Source of the DNA: Glycomyces arizonensis DSM 44726
Lineage (GTDB): Bacteria > Actinomycetota > Actinomycetes > Mycobacteriales > Micromonosporaceae
Length of the DNA stretch: 48,796 nucleotides
Assembly: GCF_000482705.1 (NCBI RefSeq)
Contig: NZ_AXWO01000037.1
Coordinates: 1-48,796, forward strand
Direction: 5' to 3'
Shown here: positions 33,002-44,560 of the stretch, piece by piece
Layout: each line of letters begins with the position of its first letter
Numbering within the stretch: position 1 is the stretch's first letter
Position numbers and translations under genes: made by a program
Notes under the pieces: model-generated
Told to the model about the DNA's origin: nothing
Seen by the model: the letters and a program-made list of their open reading frames with translations, nothing else
The model's database searches: none

Positions 33002-33080
33002 CCGCAAGGATGCATCCGAGAGACGCGCATCACCGTGGAAGGCCGCTACCGGGCCGGTGCTGCCTCGTTGTTCATGGTGG

Positions 33081-33159
33081 ATGTTCCCCACGCAGGTGGG
33101 GTGAGCCGACGGCGCGGCCTGACCTGACGAGTGCTCCCCGTTCACGCGGGGCAGGAAGC
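33081..33159 (+). repeat. Two degenerate type I-E CRISPR-like repeats
   Basis: ATGTTCCCCACGCAGGTGGG starts the first unit (33081-33108) and GTGCTCCCCGTTCACGCGGG the second (33131-33159). Both follow the type I-E repeat pattern G-T-G-[CT]-TCCCC, short stem, GGGG, with small internal hairpins. They differ from each other and are separated by only 22 bases instead of about 32-33. No further units or cas genes are seen. They look like a decayed array fragment or solitary repeat-like elements, not a working array. Confidence 0.4.
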
Positions 33160-33163
33160 GCGT

Positions 33164-33192
33164 GTGGCCCCCGGCGAGACGCCGGGGGCCAC
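33164..33192. terminator. Terminator of the sdh operon
   Basis: A perfect 13-bp stem (arms 33164-33176 and 33180-33192) with a three-base loop lies 15 bp beyond the sdhB stop. The stem is almost entirely GC. A short T-run is not obvious, as usual in actinomycetes. Confidence 0.8.
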
Positions 33193-33206
33193 ATGTGTGT
33201 CCTTGC

Positions 33207-33949
33207 TTAGGCGGCGCGGGCGGCGGCCTTGCGGAAGTCCCGGTTCAACTGGCCGATGACGTCCAGGCCGATCTCCTTGGGGCAGGCGGCGGCGCATTCG
33301 CCGGTGTTGGTGCAGCCGCCGAATCCGGCCGCGTCGTGTTCGGCGACCATGCCGAGCACGCGAGTGTGCCGCTCGGGCTGGCCCTGCGGCATGAGTCCCA
33401 GGTGCGCGACTTTGGCGGCCATGAACAGCATGCCTGAGCCGTTTGGGCAGGCCGCGACGCACGCGCCGCAGCCGATGCACGCCGCGGCGGCGAACGCGGC
33501 GTCGGCGTCGGCCTTGGGGACCGGCACCGAGTGCGCGTCCGGGGCGGTGCCGGTCGGTGCGGAGATGTACCCGCCGGCGGCGATGATCCGGTCGAACGCC
33601 GACCGGTCGACCACGAGGTCCTTGACGACCGGGAACGCCCCGGCGCGCCACGGCTCGATGTCGATGGTGTCGCCGTCTTTGTATTTGCGCATGTGGAGCT
33701 GGCAGGTCGTGGTGGCGGCCTGCGGGCCGTGCGGCTGTCCGTCGATGACCAGCGAGCAGGCCCCGCAGATTCCTTCGCGGCAGTCGTGGTCGAACGCCAC
33801 GGGGTCCTCGCCGTCGGCGATGAGCCGCTCGTTGAGCACATCGAGCATCTCCAGGAACGAGGCGTCCTCCGAGACGCCGTCGATCACATAGGACACCATC
33901 TTGCCCTTGGCGTCGGCGCCCGGCTGGCGCCAGATTCGCAGGCGTAGTT

Positions 33950-33953
<4 letters not shown>
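33207..33953 (-). CDS. sdhB: Succinate dehydrogenase / fumarate reductase iron-sulfur subunit
   Basis: The 248-residue protein carries electrons from the flavin subunit to the membrane anchor. The N-terminal [2Fe-2S] site is in [10 protein letters not shown] with a later Cys in TTTCQLHM; the C-terminal clusters use [14 protein letters not shown] and [14 protein letters not shown]. The long insertion and wording match the non-classical (epsilon-proteobacterial/Bacteroides-like) SdhB found in many actinomycetes. GTG 33953 overlaps the sdhA stop as GTGA. It ends the sdhCAB operon, followed by a strong terminator. Confidence 0.92.
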
Positions 33954-35899
<1,946 letters not shown>

Positions 35900-35900
35900 G

Positions 35901-36644
35901 TCAGCTCACCAATCCGAAGGAGACGGCCAGGGGCACGATCGCGAACCCGGCCACGATGATGACGGCCACGGCCAGGGCCACGGCCTGCCAGCGGCGGCGC
36001 CACGCCAGGCCGGGTCCGGCGATGGTCTGCACGGCCGACCAGATGCCGTGGCGCAGGTGGAATCCGAGGGCGGCCAGGGCCAGGAGGTAGAACACCGTGA
36101 CCGGCCAGCGCTCGGGCGCGAAGGTGGCGACGACGGCGCCGTAGGCGTCGGGGGCCTCTTTGACCGGGTTGACGGTCCTGAAGGTCAGGTCGAGCAGGTG
36201 CCAGATGACGAACAGGACGATCACGGCCGCGCCCCAGCGCATCGTGGCCGCGGCGTGAGGCGATTCGCCCTTGGCCGGTTTGCGCGAGACGTAGCGGACC
36301 GGGCGGGCGTGGAGGGCGCGGTGGGTCAGGGCGATCGAGGAGGCGATGTGGACGCCGATCGCGGCGATCAAGCCGATGCGCAGCACCCACAGCAGGCTCT
36401 CGCGCGGCAGCAGCGGCTCACCGAACGTGCGCAGGCCTTCGGCGTAGTCGTTCATCGACTCCCGGCCCTCGAAGATGTGGAGGTTGCCGGCCATGTGGGC
36501 GATGAGGAACAGGACCATGAGGATCCCGGAGACGGCCATGACGATCTTCAGGCCGATCGAGGAGCGCAGGCGGGGGGCGCGGGGCGGCCGGGGTGGGGCT
36601 CCTGGGCCGGGCGGGGCGGTACGCGATCTGAGTTCGGTAGACAC
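35901..36644 (-). CDS. sdhC: Succinate dehydrogenase cytochrome b membrane anchor
   Basis: The 247-residue protein has five membrane segments (about 32-55, 83-105, 135-158, 180-200, 222-243) and His residues in several ([46 protein letters not shown]) that can ligate two haems b. This is the single-subunit anchor of diheme SdhCAB complexes. The N-terminal 28 residues are Pro/Arg-rich and cytoplasmic. GTG 36644 is the only good start. It is the first gene of the operon, divergent from a LysR regulator. Confidence 0.9.
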   Translation of the reverse strand: MSTELRSRTAPPGPGAPPRPPRAPRLRSSIGLKIVMAVSGILMVLFLIAHMAGNLHIFEGRESMNDYAEGLRTFGEPLLPRESLLWVLRIGLIAAIGVHIASSIALTHRALHARPVRYVSRKPAKGESPHAAATMRWGAAVIVLFVIWHLLDLTFRTVNPVKEAPDAYGAVVATFAPERWPVTVFYLLALAALGFHLRHGIWSAVQTIAGPGLAWRRRWQAVALAVAVIIVAGFAIVPLAVSFGLVS

Positions 36645-36721
36645 GGCGCAACGCTAGACGCGATGCATCTCACGAGTCCAATTCATGGTCGCAGGCGTTT
36701 CCATGCCGATACGTTATGGTC

Positions 36722-37648
36722 ATGCGCCTGCAGCAGCTCAAAGCGTTCCTCGCCGTGGCACAAACCCGTCATTTCACCCAAGCGGCCGAAAACCTGGGTG
36801 TGACACAACCGTCATTGAGCAAGCAGATCCAAGCGCTCGAACACGAACTGGGCGCCCCGGTGTTCACCCGATCGCGCGGCCGCATCGAACTGACCGACAT
36901 CGGCCGCACCCTCACCGGCCACGCCCGCCGCATCACCGCCGCACACGAGGCCGCCCACGCCGACATCGACGACGTCCTCGCCGTCCGCAAAGGACGCCTC
37001 CGCCTCGGCGCCACCCCGAGCCTGTGCTCCTGGCTCATCGCCCCGCTCCTGGTCCGCTACCACGAGACCCACCCCGCCGTCACCGTCGCCCTCACCGAAG
37101 ACGGCTCCGGACCCCTGACCGAACGCCTCGCCGCCGGCGACCTCGACCTCGCCTTCACCATCGGCACCACCCCCGCCGAACCCGGCCTGGCCGTCCAGCC
37201 GCTGCTGTCCGAAGCGCTCGTCGTCGCCTCCGCCGCCACCCAGCCCCCGCTCACCCACCAGGCCTACATCGGACTCCCCCAACTGCGCGAACAGCCGTTC
37301 GTCCTCCCCGCACACGGCTACGATCTGCGCAACCTCACCGTCACCACCTGCGAGGCCGCCGGCTTCACCCCCATCGTCGCCGTCGACGGCGGCGCCACCG
37401 ACGCCGTCGCCGGCCTCGTCGAAGCCGGACTCGGCATCGCCCTGCTGCCGGCCATGATCGCCGCCGCCTCACCGGGCCTGCGAGCCACCCCCCTCGCACC
37501 GCCGGGCGCCAGCCGCACCATCGCCCTGACCGCCCGCACCGAGACCCCGCCCACCAAAGCCGCAGGGGCCTTCGCCGACTGCCTCCAAGCCCACCTGACC
37601 GACCTCCACGCCTGGGGCCGCCTGCCCGAAGGCATGCGCACCGTCTGA
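36722..37648 (+). CDS. LysR-family regulator divergent from sdhCAB
   Basis: The 308-residue protein has a LysR winged helix (RLQQLKAFLAVAQTRHFTQAAENLGVTQPSLSKQI) and a periplasmic-binding-protein-like sensor domain (about 90-290) ending in GLRATPLAPPGASRTIALTAR. ATG 36722 is chosen, two codons after another in-frame ATG, because LysR proteins typically begin at MRLQQL. The 77-bp region between it and sdhC contains short inverted sequences around CCATGCCGATACGTTATGG that could be its operator. It probably controls sdhCAB, which is a known arrangement in actinomycetes. The ligand is unknown. Confidence 0.87.
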   Translation: MRLQQLKAFLAVAQTRHFTQAAENLGVTQPSLSKQIQALEHELGAPVFTRSRGRIELTDIGRTLTGHARRITAAHEAAHADIDDVLAVRKGRLRLGATPSLCSWLIAPLLVRYHETHPAVTVALTEDGSGPLTERLAAGDLDLAFTIGTTPAEPGLAVQPLLSEALVVASAATQPPLTHQAYIGLPQLREQPFVLPAHGYDLRNLTVTTCEAAGFTPIVAVDGGATDAVAGLVEAGLGIALLPAMIAAASPGLRATPLAPPGASRTIALTARTETPPTKAAGAFADCLQAHLTDLHAWGRLPEGMRTV

Positions 37649-37657
37649 CACCCCCTC

Positions 37658-38026
37658 TCACACACCGAGGTCGCGATCGAACATCGCCGCGATCTGCCGC
37701 GCCGACGGCGTGCCCGCATCAGGATCGGCCCCCGCCCCCAACAGCACCGCCACCACCGCCCCGTAATCCTTGAACACCGCCCCGGCCAGCGGCGACTGAT
37801 CGCGGTCATTGCGCCGCTCCACATCGGCGCCCTTGCCGATCAAGGCCCGCACCGTATCGGCATGCCCGTGATAGGCCGCCAGCATCAGCAGCGAATCACC
37901 CGACCCGTTCACCAGATCCACCGGCAATCCAGTGTCGACGAACACCAGCAGCCGCGCCGTCTCGCCCTGCCGGGCCAGGTCGAACGCCGCATCGACGATC
38001 TGCCGGAAATCCTCATCATCGCTCAC
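37658..38026 (-). CDS. Small ankyrin-repeat protein
   Basis: About 122 residues containing two to three ankyrin repeats: SLLMLAAYHGHADTVRALIGKG, then DQSPLAGAVFKDYGAVVAVLLGAG. GTG 38026 (VSDDEDF) is chosen because relatives begin with an acidic DDEDF motif; a GTG at 38098 would add 24 residues with no homology-like content. Such stand-alone proteins are common in actinomycetes, and their partners are unknown. It is convergent with the LysR gene, nine bases apart. Confidence 0.75.
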   Translation of the reverse strand: MSDDEDFRQIVDAAFDLARQGETARLLVFVDTGLPVDLVNGSGDSLLMLAAYHGHADTVRALIGKGADVERRNDRDQSPLAGAVFKDYGAVVAVLLGAGADPDAGTPSARQIAAMFDRDLGV

Positions 38027-38151
38027 AACCGACAGCTTGACACACGCCCCGCGGCCCCCGCGAGGGATCGCACTACTGATGCTTACCCGACACTTCACCG
38101 TCCAGAACCGGCCTGTACTGGGAATTCACCCCTAAGGCCAGAGAAGCGGGT

Positions 38152-38189
38152 ATTGACATCATCACCGCTTCGCCGCAAAGATTGACATC
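38152..38189 (+). promoter_or_regulatory. Candidate promoter with repeated ATTGACATC
   Basis: ATTGACATC occurs at 38152-38160 and again at 38181-38189. Each contains a consensus TTGACA -35 box. The first is followed at a suitable distance by AAAGAT. They lie 80-120 bp before the small gene at 38271 and could be tandem promoters or an operator. The remainder of the intergenic region shows nothing else. Confidence 0.35.
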
Positions 38190-38270
38190 TGGCGCAACGC
38201 GACGGGACGCTGACACCCTCACCGCCGCAGCGCCGCAACGGTGGGAGCGAACAATGGTGAGGACTCGCGC

Positions 38271-38525
38271 ATGAACGAGCCGAATATCTTGGGGCAGTTC
38301 CAACTGGAACACCGCACCATTCAAGTCAGCGGCGACGGACACGCCGGAGGCACGGTCTGGCTCGAACGGGTCCATCCCGATCCGCCCATGGCGCTCGGCT
38401 GCGTCGTCGAACTCGACACGCCCACACCCCGACTGCGCCTGTACCGCGCCGAATGGTCCGACGACCTGCGCGAGGAGGCCAAAGAACGCACCGTCGCCCT
38501 CTGGCTGGCCTCACGCGCCGACTAG
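38271..38525 (+). CDS. Small unrecognised protein
   Basis: An 84-residue soluble protein with alternating beta-like segments (RTIQVSGDGHAGGTVWLERV, LGCVVELDTPTPRLRLYRAEW) and a C-terminal helix. There is no signal peptide or membrane segment. ATG 38271 follows GGTGAGG. The 3' end overlaps the convergent chorismate-enzyme gene by 15 bases. I do not recognise a family. Confidence 0.6.
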   Translation: MNEPNILGQFQLEHRTIQVSGDGHAGGTVWLERVHPDPPMALGCVVELDTPTPRLRLYRAEWSDDLREEAKERTVALWLASRAD

Positions 38526-39644
38526 CGCACCGACCACACCGGCAGCCTTCGCCTCGGCCTCGGCCACCTCGGCGGCCAGGGCCGAACGCCACGTGATGCC
38601 GCCCCCCGCCCACACATGGACCGACGCGGCATCGAACGCGACGGTGCGGATGGTCAACCCCAGCCGCAGCCGAGCGCCCGAGGCGAAACCGAACGCGCCC
38701 ATCGCCGGGCCCCGCCCGACCGGCTCCAAGCCGCCGACGAGATCGAGCACCGCCGCCTTCGGCGTGCCGGTGACCGACCCCGGCGGGCACATCGCCCGCA
38801 GCACCTCGGCCAGACCGACCCCGGGGGCGAGCCGGCACGAGACCGCCGATTCGGCCTGCCACAGATCGGCCCAGCGCCGGACCGTGAACAACCCGTCCAC
38901 ACGCACACTCCCGGGCACCGCCACCCGGGCCAGATCGTTGCGTTCGAGATCGACGATCATCACATGCTCGGCGCGTTCCTTCACCGACGCCAGCAGCGCC
39001 GCCCGCCCCGCCGCCGTCGCCGCCGCGGTGCCTTTGACCGGGAACGTCGAGACGGCCTCGCCGTCGATGTCGAGGAAGCACTCGGGCGAGCCCGAAGCCA
39101 CCAGCCAGCCGTCCCCGGCCATGACCCCGCCCCAGGCCGCGCCCGCGATCCGCGCCACCGCCGCACCCGCCGCACCCGCATCGCCCGACCACGGCGCCTG
39201 CCGGTGCCCCACCACGCACGCCTGGTACACCTCGCCGCGCCCGATCGCCTCCTGGACCGCGGCCACCGCCTTGGCATGATCGGCCCGCGACCACGAACGG
39301 CGCCACGCCCCGACCGTGAACGGCCCCATCGCCGCCGCAGGCGCGGCCGGTCCGTGGGCGTAGGCGACGAGCGCGACATCGGGGACCGCCGGCACCGGCG
39401 TCGGCGCGCCGGTCGCCGAAGCGGCCATGACCGCCCCGGCCGCCGCCGAGATCAGCACCCCCACCCCGCACACCGACCCCACCGCGCCAGTGTGCGGCCC
39501 GCTGTGGCGGGTACAGAACTCGGCCACGACCGCGGCCGGGTCACCGCCCTCGCCGACCCGCCATTCGCATCGGTCGACCTCGACCAGGCGGCCCCGGCAC
39601 GCCTCGGGCACCCCAGGCGGGGCGGGACGCACGGCAGCGAACAT
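38511..39644 (-). CDS. pabB: Aminodeoxychorismate synthase component I-like (PabB) enzyme
   Basis: The 377-residue protein belongs to the chorismate-utilising family: VYQACVVGHRQ, GSPECFLDIDG, TFPVKGTAAAT, HVMIVDLERNDLARVAVPGSV, PPGSVTGTPKAAVLDLV and WAGGGITWRS. The Lys in PVKGT matches the nucleophile of PabB-type enzymes; anthranilate synthases have Ala there. So 4-amino-4-deoxychorismate for folate is the likely product. No glutaminase partner gene is adjacent. ATG 39644 is used; GTG 39674 is an alternative, and neither has a clear ribosome-binding site. It is shorter than classical PabB (about 450) because the N-terminal region is reduced. Confidence 0.8.
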   Translation of the reverse strand: MFAAVRPAPPGVPEACRGRLVEVDRCEWRVGEGGDPAAVVAEFCTRHSGPHTGAVGSVCGVGVLISAAAGAVMAASATGAPTPVPAVPDVALVAYAHGPAAPAAAMGPFTVGAWRRSWSRADHAKAVAAVQEAIGRGEVYQACVVGHRQAPWSGDAGAAGAAVARIAGAAWGGVMAGDGWLVASGSPECFLDIDGEAVSTFPVKGTAAATAAGRAALLASVKERAEHVMIVDLERNDLARVAVPGSVRVDGLFTVRRWADLWQAESAVSCRLAPGVGLAEVLRAMCPPGSVTGTPKAAVLDLVGGLEPVGRGPAMGAFGFASGARLRLGLTIRTVAFDAASVHVWAGGGITWRSALAAEVAEAEAKAAGVVGALVGA

Positions 39645-39718
39645 CGACACCGCACCAGTGTGAGCCGCACTCACCCCGGCTTACGCGTCAGGCCCCCGCC
39701 AGTGGGTCCCCTCACGCG

Positions 39719-41425
39719 CTAACCCGACGATCCACCCCGCAACTGCTCCAGCACCCCACCAGAGGCCGGAGCCTCGACATAGGCCCCCTGCGTCGCCTCC
39801 GCGATCGCCGCCAAATTCTCCACGCTGGCCGAACCGAACCCGACCGTGTACACCGACACCGGCACCGCCTGCCCCGCCGCCGCCTCCGCCAGCGCCTCCT
39901 GCGTCTGCTCGATCGTCGGCGCACTCACCGAATCGGTCCCATCGTTGGTCAACACCACGACCACGTTCGAGGCGCCCTCGACCGCATGCTCGCCCATGTA
40001 GTCATAGGCCGCCGCCACCGTGTCGAACAACGGCGAACCGCCCCCGTACAGGCCCCGCTCATCCATGCCGTACAGACCGTTCGTCAGCGCCTCGCGCTGC
40101 TCGGAGGACATCTCGGCGCTCTCGGTCACCGCCCGCCAAGGCGCCTGGTCCTCCCCCGCGCCCACACCGAACTCCCACAGCCCCGCACGCGAAGTCGACC
40201 CCAGCTCATCGACCAGCGCCAACGCCAGACGGATCTCCGCCAACGCCGCCGAGACCGTCTCGCCCTCGTATTCGACCGTCTCCGACCCGCCGACCTCGGA
40301 CCGGTCCACCACGATCAGCAGATGCACGTCCCGCCGCATCTCCTGCCACTGCCGCACCGCATCGCGCACCGTCTCACCGCTGATCGCGCCCTCCGCCTCA
40401 GCTTCCGGGCCCGGCGCCAGCCCCGCATCCGCCAGCGCCGCCGAGGCCGCACCGCCCCGCAAGAAGTCACCGAACATGCCCGCGATCGCCGCATCACTGC
40501 CCGAGACCCACCCCGCCCCCAGCACCATGTACGCATACGTCGCGTTCAGCGCCGCGCCGCTGGGCGTGATCGGCACCATCTGGTAATCCAGCCCCGAACT
40601 CGCGTTGAAGTCCTCCACCTGGTAGTCCAGGGCCGTGAACACGTTCGCGAACGACGCCGGATCGTCCGACTCCAGATACTCCGAGAACAGCGCCTCGGCG
40701 CTCTCCCCGACCCGACCGGCGTCCAGCGCGTCGCTGTAGCGGCCCATCGCCGCCGCATCGACCCCGCCCGAGCCGTCGCCGACCGCGTTCAACATCGACT
40801 GCAGCCCCTCGGTCGACGTCCGCGGATTGGCCGCCGCGATCGTCACCTCACCCGACTCCGAAGCCGACAGCACCTCGCTCCACGACGGCGGCTGCCCGCC
40901 GATCCAACCCAGATCCTCGGCCACCGGCTCGGGCACCGCCAGCACCGTCTTCGACTGCCCCAGCACCACCGGATCGGACGGGAAGTAATCCGCGGTGACC
41001 TCCGTCCCGGTCACCCACTGCGGCCACACCGCCGAATCCGGCACCCACGCGATCGGCCGCGGACCCAGCGACACCGTGTCCCACTCGCCAGTGAACCCGC
41101 GCGAGGCGTCCACCGCTGCCACCTCGTGGATCTCCACCCCGACGCAGTTCCCGTCGACCTCCGGATCCTGCGTCTCCCACTCCCGCGCCAGATCCTCCAT
41201 CGTCGAGAACACGTTCGGCGCCACCGCCACCGGCACCCGGTACGTCCCATCGCCACCGCACCCGGCCCGCAGCAGCGTCACGAACCCCGCCGTCAACGCC
41301 GACGCCACCAGCACCGACACCAACGTGAACAGAATCCACGGCGCCACCGGCAGCTTCGAGCCGCCCTTCTTGCGCCGCCGACCCGTGCGGTGGGACTTCA
41401 CAGCCCGCGTGTGCCCGAAAACCAT
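39719..41425 (-). CDS. Membrane-anchored solute-binding-like / von Willebrand A fusion
   Basis: The 568-residue protein has a basic N terminus, one membrane segment (about 28-53) and an extracellular part. Residues about 60-360 resemble a type 2 solute-binding protein (VPVAVAPNVFSTMEDLAREWE, TVSLGPRPIAWVPDSAVWP, MVPITPSGAALNATYAYMVL). Residues about 370-560 form a von Willebrand A domain (VHLLIVVDRSEVGGS, NVVVVLTNDGTDSVSAPTIEQ, PVSVYTVGFGSASVENLAAIAEATQGAYVEA). The metal-site DxSxS is reduced to DRSEVGGS. AGGAG precedes the ATG. Family members of this arrangement occur in actinomycetes, but the ligand is unknown; metal-assisted adhesion or envelope sensing is possible. Confidence 0.8.
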   Translation of the reverse strand: MVFGHTRAVKSHRTGRRRKKGGSKLPVAPWILFTLVSVLVASALTAGFVTLLRAGCGGDGTYRVPVAVAPNVFSTMEDLAREWETQDPEVDGNCVGVEIHEVAAVDASRGFTGEWDTVSLGPRPIAWVPDSAVWPQWVTGTEVTADYFPSDPVVLGQSKTVLAVPEPVAEDLGWIGGQPPSWSEVLSASESGEVTIAAANPRTSTEGLQSMLNAVGDGSGGVDAAAMGRYSDALDAGRVGESAEALFSEYLESDDPASFANVFTALDYQVEDFNASSGLDYQMVPITPSGAALNATYAYMVLGAGWVSGSDAAIAGMFGDFLRGGAASAALADAGLAPGPEAEAEGAISGETVRDAVRQWQEMRRDVHLLIVVDRSEVGGSETVEYEGETVSAALAEIRLALALVDELGSTSRAGLWEFGVGAGEDQAPWRAVTESAEMSSEQREALTNGLYGMDERGLYGGGSPLFDTVAAAYDYMGEHAVEGASNVVVVLTNDGTDSVSAPTIEQTQEALAEAAAGQAVPVSVYTVGFGSASVENLAAIAEATQGAYVEAPASGGVLEQLRGGSSG

Positions 41426-41512
41426 CAGCTACTCTCCTGGGGGGAACCGTCGGCAGCCAGTGTAGAACCCGCCCGACCGGCCACCGGCGACCCCGTCGCC
41501 GCCCACCGGCCC

Positions 41513-44338
41513 CTACGCGCCCCCGTACGCCTCGATCGGCGGGCACGTGCACGCCAGGTTCCGGTCCCCCCACGCGTTGTCGACCCGCCCCACCGGCGGC
41601 CAGTACTTCGACACCGAAGTGCCGACCGGCCAGGCCGCCTCACTACGCGAATACGCCCGGTCCCATGCGTCGACCGTCACTGCCGCGGCCGTGTGCGGCG
41701 CCGACCGCAACGCCGAATCCTCCACCGCCACCGCACCGGCCTCGACCGCGTCGATCTCGGCCCGGATCGCGATCATCGCCTCACAGAACCGGTCCAGCTC
41801 CGCCAGATCCTCCGACTCCGTCGGCTCCACCATCAACGTCCCCGCCACCGGGAACGACATCGTCGGCGCATGGAACCCGTAGTCGATCAGCCGCTTCGCC
41901 ACATCCTCGACCGTGACCCCGGTCCGCTTGGCCAACTCCCGCAGATCCAGCACGCACTCGTGCGCCACCAGACCATGCTCACCGGTGTACAGCACCGGAA
42001 ACACCCCGCGCAGCCGCGCGGCCACATAGTTCGCCGCCAGCACCGCCGACGCCGTCGCCGCGGCCACCCCATCGGGGCCCATCATCCGCAGATACATCCA
42101 CGGAATCGGCAGAATCCCCGCACTGCCCCACCGCGCCTGCGACACCGGACCCACCCGGCCCGGCACCTCGGCCATCGGATCCGACGGCAGATACGCCGCC
42201 AAATGCTCGGCCACCGCCACCGGACCCACCCCGGGCCCACCGCCGCCGTGCGGAATGCAGAACGTCTTGTGCAGATTCAGATGCGACACATCCGCCCCGA
42301 AATGGCCCGGCTTCGCCCACCCCAGCAGCGCGTTCAGGTTCGCGCCGTCAACGTACACCTGACCGCCCGCGTCATGGACCTTCCCGCACACCTCCACGAT
42401 CCCCGGCTCGAACACCCCGTGCGTCGACGGATACGTCACCATCAACGCCGCCAGATCCGCCGCGTGCTCGGCGACCTTCGCGTCCAAATCACCGAGGTCC
42501 ACGTTCCCAGCCCCATCGCAGGCCACCACGACCACGCGCATCCCCGCCAGCACCGCCGACGCCGCATTCGTCCCATGCGCCGACGCCGGAATCAGGCACA
42601 CGTCCCGGCCACCCTCACCCCGGTCGGCCTGCCACGCCCGGATCGCCAGCAACCCCGCCAGCTCCCCCTGCGAACCCGCGTTCGGCTGCACACTCACCGC
42701 CGCATACCCGCACACCGCCGCCAACCAGCCCTCCAACTGCTCCACCAGCAGGCGCCAACCGGCCGTCTGCTCGGCCGGCGCGAGCGGATGCACCTCGGCG
42801 AACTCCGGCCACGACACCGGCTCCATCTCCGAGGCCGCATTCAACTTCATCGTGCACGACCCCAACGGGATCATCCCCCGGTCGAGCCCGTAATCGACAT
42901 CGGCCAGACGCTTGAGATACCGCATCATCGCCGTCTCGGAATGGTGAGAGGAGAACACCGGATGCGACAAGAACGCGCTCGACCGCCGCAGACCCTCCGG
43001 CACCGCCACCGGCGCCGCACCGACCAAGTCGACACCGAACGCCTCGCACACCACCCGCAGCTCCGCCTCCGTCGTCGTCTCATCGCAGGCCACCGCCACC
43101 CGGCCCGCATCGACCAAGCGCACATTCACCCCGCGAGCCGCGGCCGAAGCCACCACCGCATCGGCCCGGCCCGGCACCTCGGCCACGACCGTGTCGAAGA
43201 ACGCCCCATGCACCACCGGCACACCCGCCGCCCGCAACGACGCCGCCAGACGCGATGCCCGGCCCGCCACCTCCTCGGCGATCCCCCGCAGCCCCTCAGG
43301 GCCATGCCACACCGCATACGAGGCCGCGATCACCGCCGGCAGCACCTGCGCCGTACAGATATTGCTCGTCGCCCGCTCGCGCCGAATGTGCTGCTCCCGC
43401 GCCTGCAACGCCAACCGCAGCGCCGGAGCACCATCGGCGTCCCGCGAGACCCCCACCAGACGGCCCGGCAACTGCCGCTTCAGATCATCGGCCACGGCCA
43501 TATAGCCCGCGTGCGGACCACCGAACCCCACCGGCATCCCCAGCCGCTGCGCCGAACCCACCGCCAGGTCCGCACCGAACTCCCCCGGCGGCACCAGCAG
43601 CGCCAACGCCAACAGATCGGCCGCCACCGCCACCCGGGCACCGGCCTCATGCGCCGCCTTCACCACACCGGCCAGATCCAGCACCTCGCCATCGGCGCCC
43701 GGATACTGCAACAGCACCCCGAAGGCGCCCTCCGGCAACGCCGACGCACCCGTCGCGAAGTCGGCCACCGCCAACTCGATCCCCACCGGCTCGGCCCGCG
43801 TCCGCAACACCGCAAGCGTCTGCGGCAGCACCCGCACATCCACCGCGAACACCGCACCCGAGCCCCGCGGCGCCGCCCGACGCGCCAGCAGCATCGCCTC
43901 GGCGGCCGCACTCGCCTCGTCCAGCAGACTCGCCCCCGCCACCGGCAGCGCCGTCAGATCCCCGACCATCGTCTGGAAATTCAGCAGCGCCTCCAGCCGC
44001 CCCTGACTGATCTCCGCCTGATACGGCGTGTACGCCGTGTACCACGACGGGTTCTCCAGCACATTGCGCCGAATCACCGCCGGCATGTGCGTCCCGTAAT
44101 AGCCCAGACCGATCATCGACCGCATCGGCCGGTTCCGCGCCGCCACCGCCTTGAGCTCCGCCTGCGCCGCCGCCTCCGAGACCGCCCGAGGCAACCCCAG
44201 CGGCCCCTCCGAGCGGATCAACTCCGGCATGCAGGCGTCCATCAACGCCTCAAGACTGGGAAACCCCACCGCCTTGAGCATCGCATCGCGATCCGCATCG
44301 CTCGTACCGATGTGGCGATCAGAGAAAGAACGGTCCAT
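41513..44338 (-). CDS. gcvP: Glycine dehydrogenase (decarboxylating), P protein
   Basis: The 941-residue PLP enzyme decarboxylates glycine and passes the aminomethyl group to the lipoyl arm of GcvH. It is the full-length homodimeric form: N-terminal half ([52 protein letters not shown]) and C-terminal half with the PLP lysine in [17 protein letters not shown] and [12 protein letters not shown] 44338 has GGAGG eight bases upstream. A glycine riboswitch lies in its leader, so it is induced by glycine. gcvH lies 2 kb upstream in the same direction; gcvT is not in the window. Confidence 0.95.
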   Translation of the reverse strand: MDRSFSDRHIGTSDADRDAMLKAVGFPSLEALMDACMPELIRSEGPLGLPRAVSEAAAQAELKAVAARNRPMRSMIGLGYYGTHMPAVIRRNVLENPSWYTAYTPYQAEISQGRLEALLNFQTMVGDLTALPVAGASLLDEASAAAEAMLLARRAAPRGSGAVFAVDVRVLPQTLAVLRTRAEPVGIELAVADFATGASALPEGAFGVLLQYPGADGEVLDLAGVVKAAHEAGARVAVAADLLALALLVPPGEFGADLAVGSAQRLGMPVGFGGPHAGYMAVADDLKRQLPGRLVGVSRDADGAPALRLALQAREQHIRRERATSNICTAQVLPAVIAASYAVWHGPEGLRGIAEEVAGRASRLAASLRAAGVPVVHGAFFDTVVAEVPGRADAVVASAAARGVNVRLVDAGRVAVACDETTTEAELRVVCEAFGVDLVGAAPVAVPEGLRRSSAFLSHPVFSSHHSETAMMRYLKRLADVDYGLDRGMIPLGSCTMKLNAASEMEPVSWPEFAEVHPLAPAEQTAGWRLLVEQLEGWLAAVCGYAAVSVQPNAGSQGELAGLLAIRAWQADRGEGGRDVCLIPASAHGTNAASAVLAGMRVVVVACDGAGNVDLGDLDAKVAEHAADLAALMVTYPSTHGVFEPGIVEVCGKVHDAGGQVYVDGANLNALLGWAKPGHFGADVSHLNLHKTFCIPHGGGGPGVGPVAVAEHLAAYLPSDPMAEVPGRVGPVSQARWGSAGILPIPWMYLRMMGPDGVAAATASAVLAANYVAARLRGVFPVLYTGEHGLVAHECVLDLRELAKRTGVTVEDVAKRLIDYGFHAPTMSFPVAGTLMVEPTESEDLAELDRFCEAMIAIRAEIDAVEAGAVAVEDSALRSAPHTAAAVTVDAWDRAYSRSEAAWPVGTSVSKYWPPVGRVDNAWGDRNLACTCPPIEAYGGA

Positions 44339-44414
44339 CACGGGGGTCCTCCGGTGACAGTCGACGACAGTTGCGCACCCCCGTCTGTCACCAACCGCTG
44401 AACCACAGCACCGG

Positions 44415-44524
44415 TTCCAGAGCGGCCAATCCCGAACAGTCCTGGTACCTGAGAGTTTGAAGCGAGGGACTTGCCCCTTCGGTGCCGTGGCAGCCAAAGT
44501 GGCCCACGATCTCTCCTGCCCGGT
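44415..44524 (-). ncRNA. Glycine riboswitch
   Basis: Read on the minus strand, the leader of gcvP has the conserved aptamer blocks in order: GGAGAGA (44517-44511), GGCACCGAAGGGGCAAG (about 44487-44471), ACTCTCAGGTACCAGGAC (about 44456-44439) and CTCTGG (44421-44416). These are the signature bases of the glycine aptamer. Only one aptamer is seen, not the common tandem pair. It ends about 75 bases before the gcvP start and should control that gene in response to glycine. Confidence 0.88.
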
Positions 44525-44560
44525 TTTCCGGCTCTGCGCACATCGTATGCCAAAAGCCGA

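Noticed and set aside
33081..33159. A working CRISPR array
   Set aside because: Only two mismatched repeat-like units, a 22-base gap instead of a normal spacer, and no cas genes in the window. Kept only as a relic hypothesis.
39986..44401. A 1471-codon plus-strand open frame, antisense to the vWA and gcvP genes
   Set aside because: It is rich in Arg/His/Pro/Gln in the pattern produced by reading GC-rich genes backwards, and both genes opposite are clearly real.
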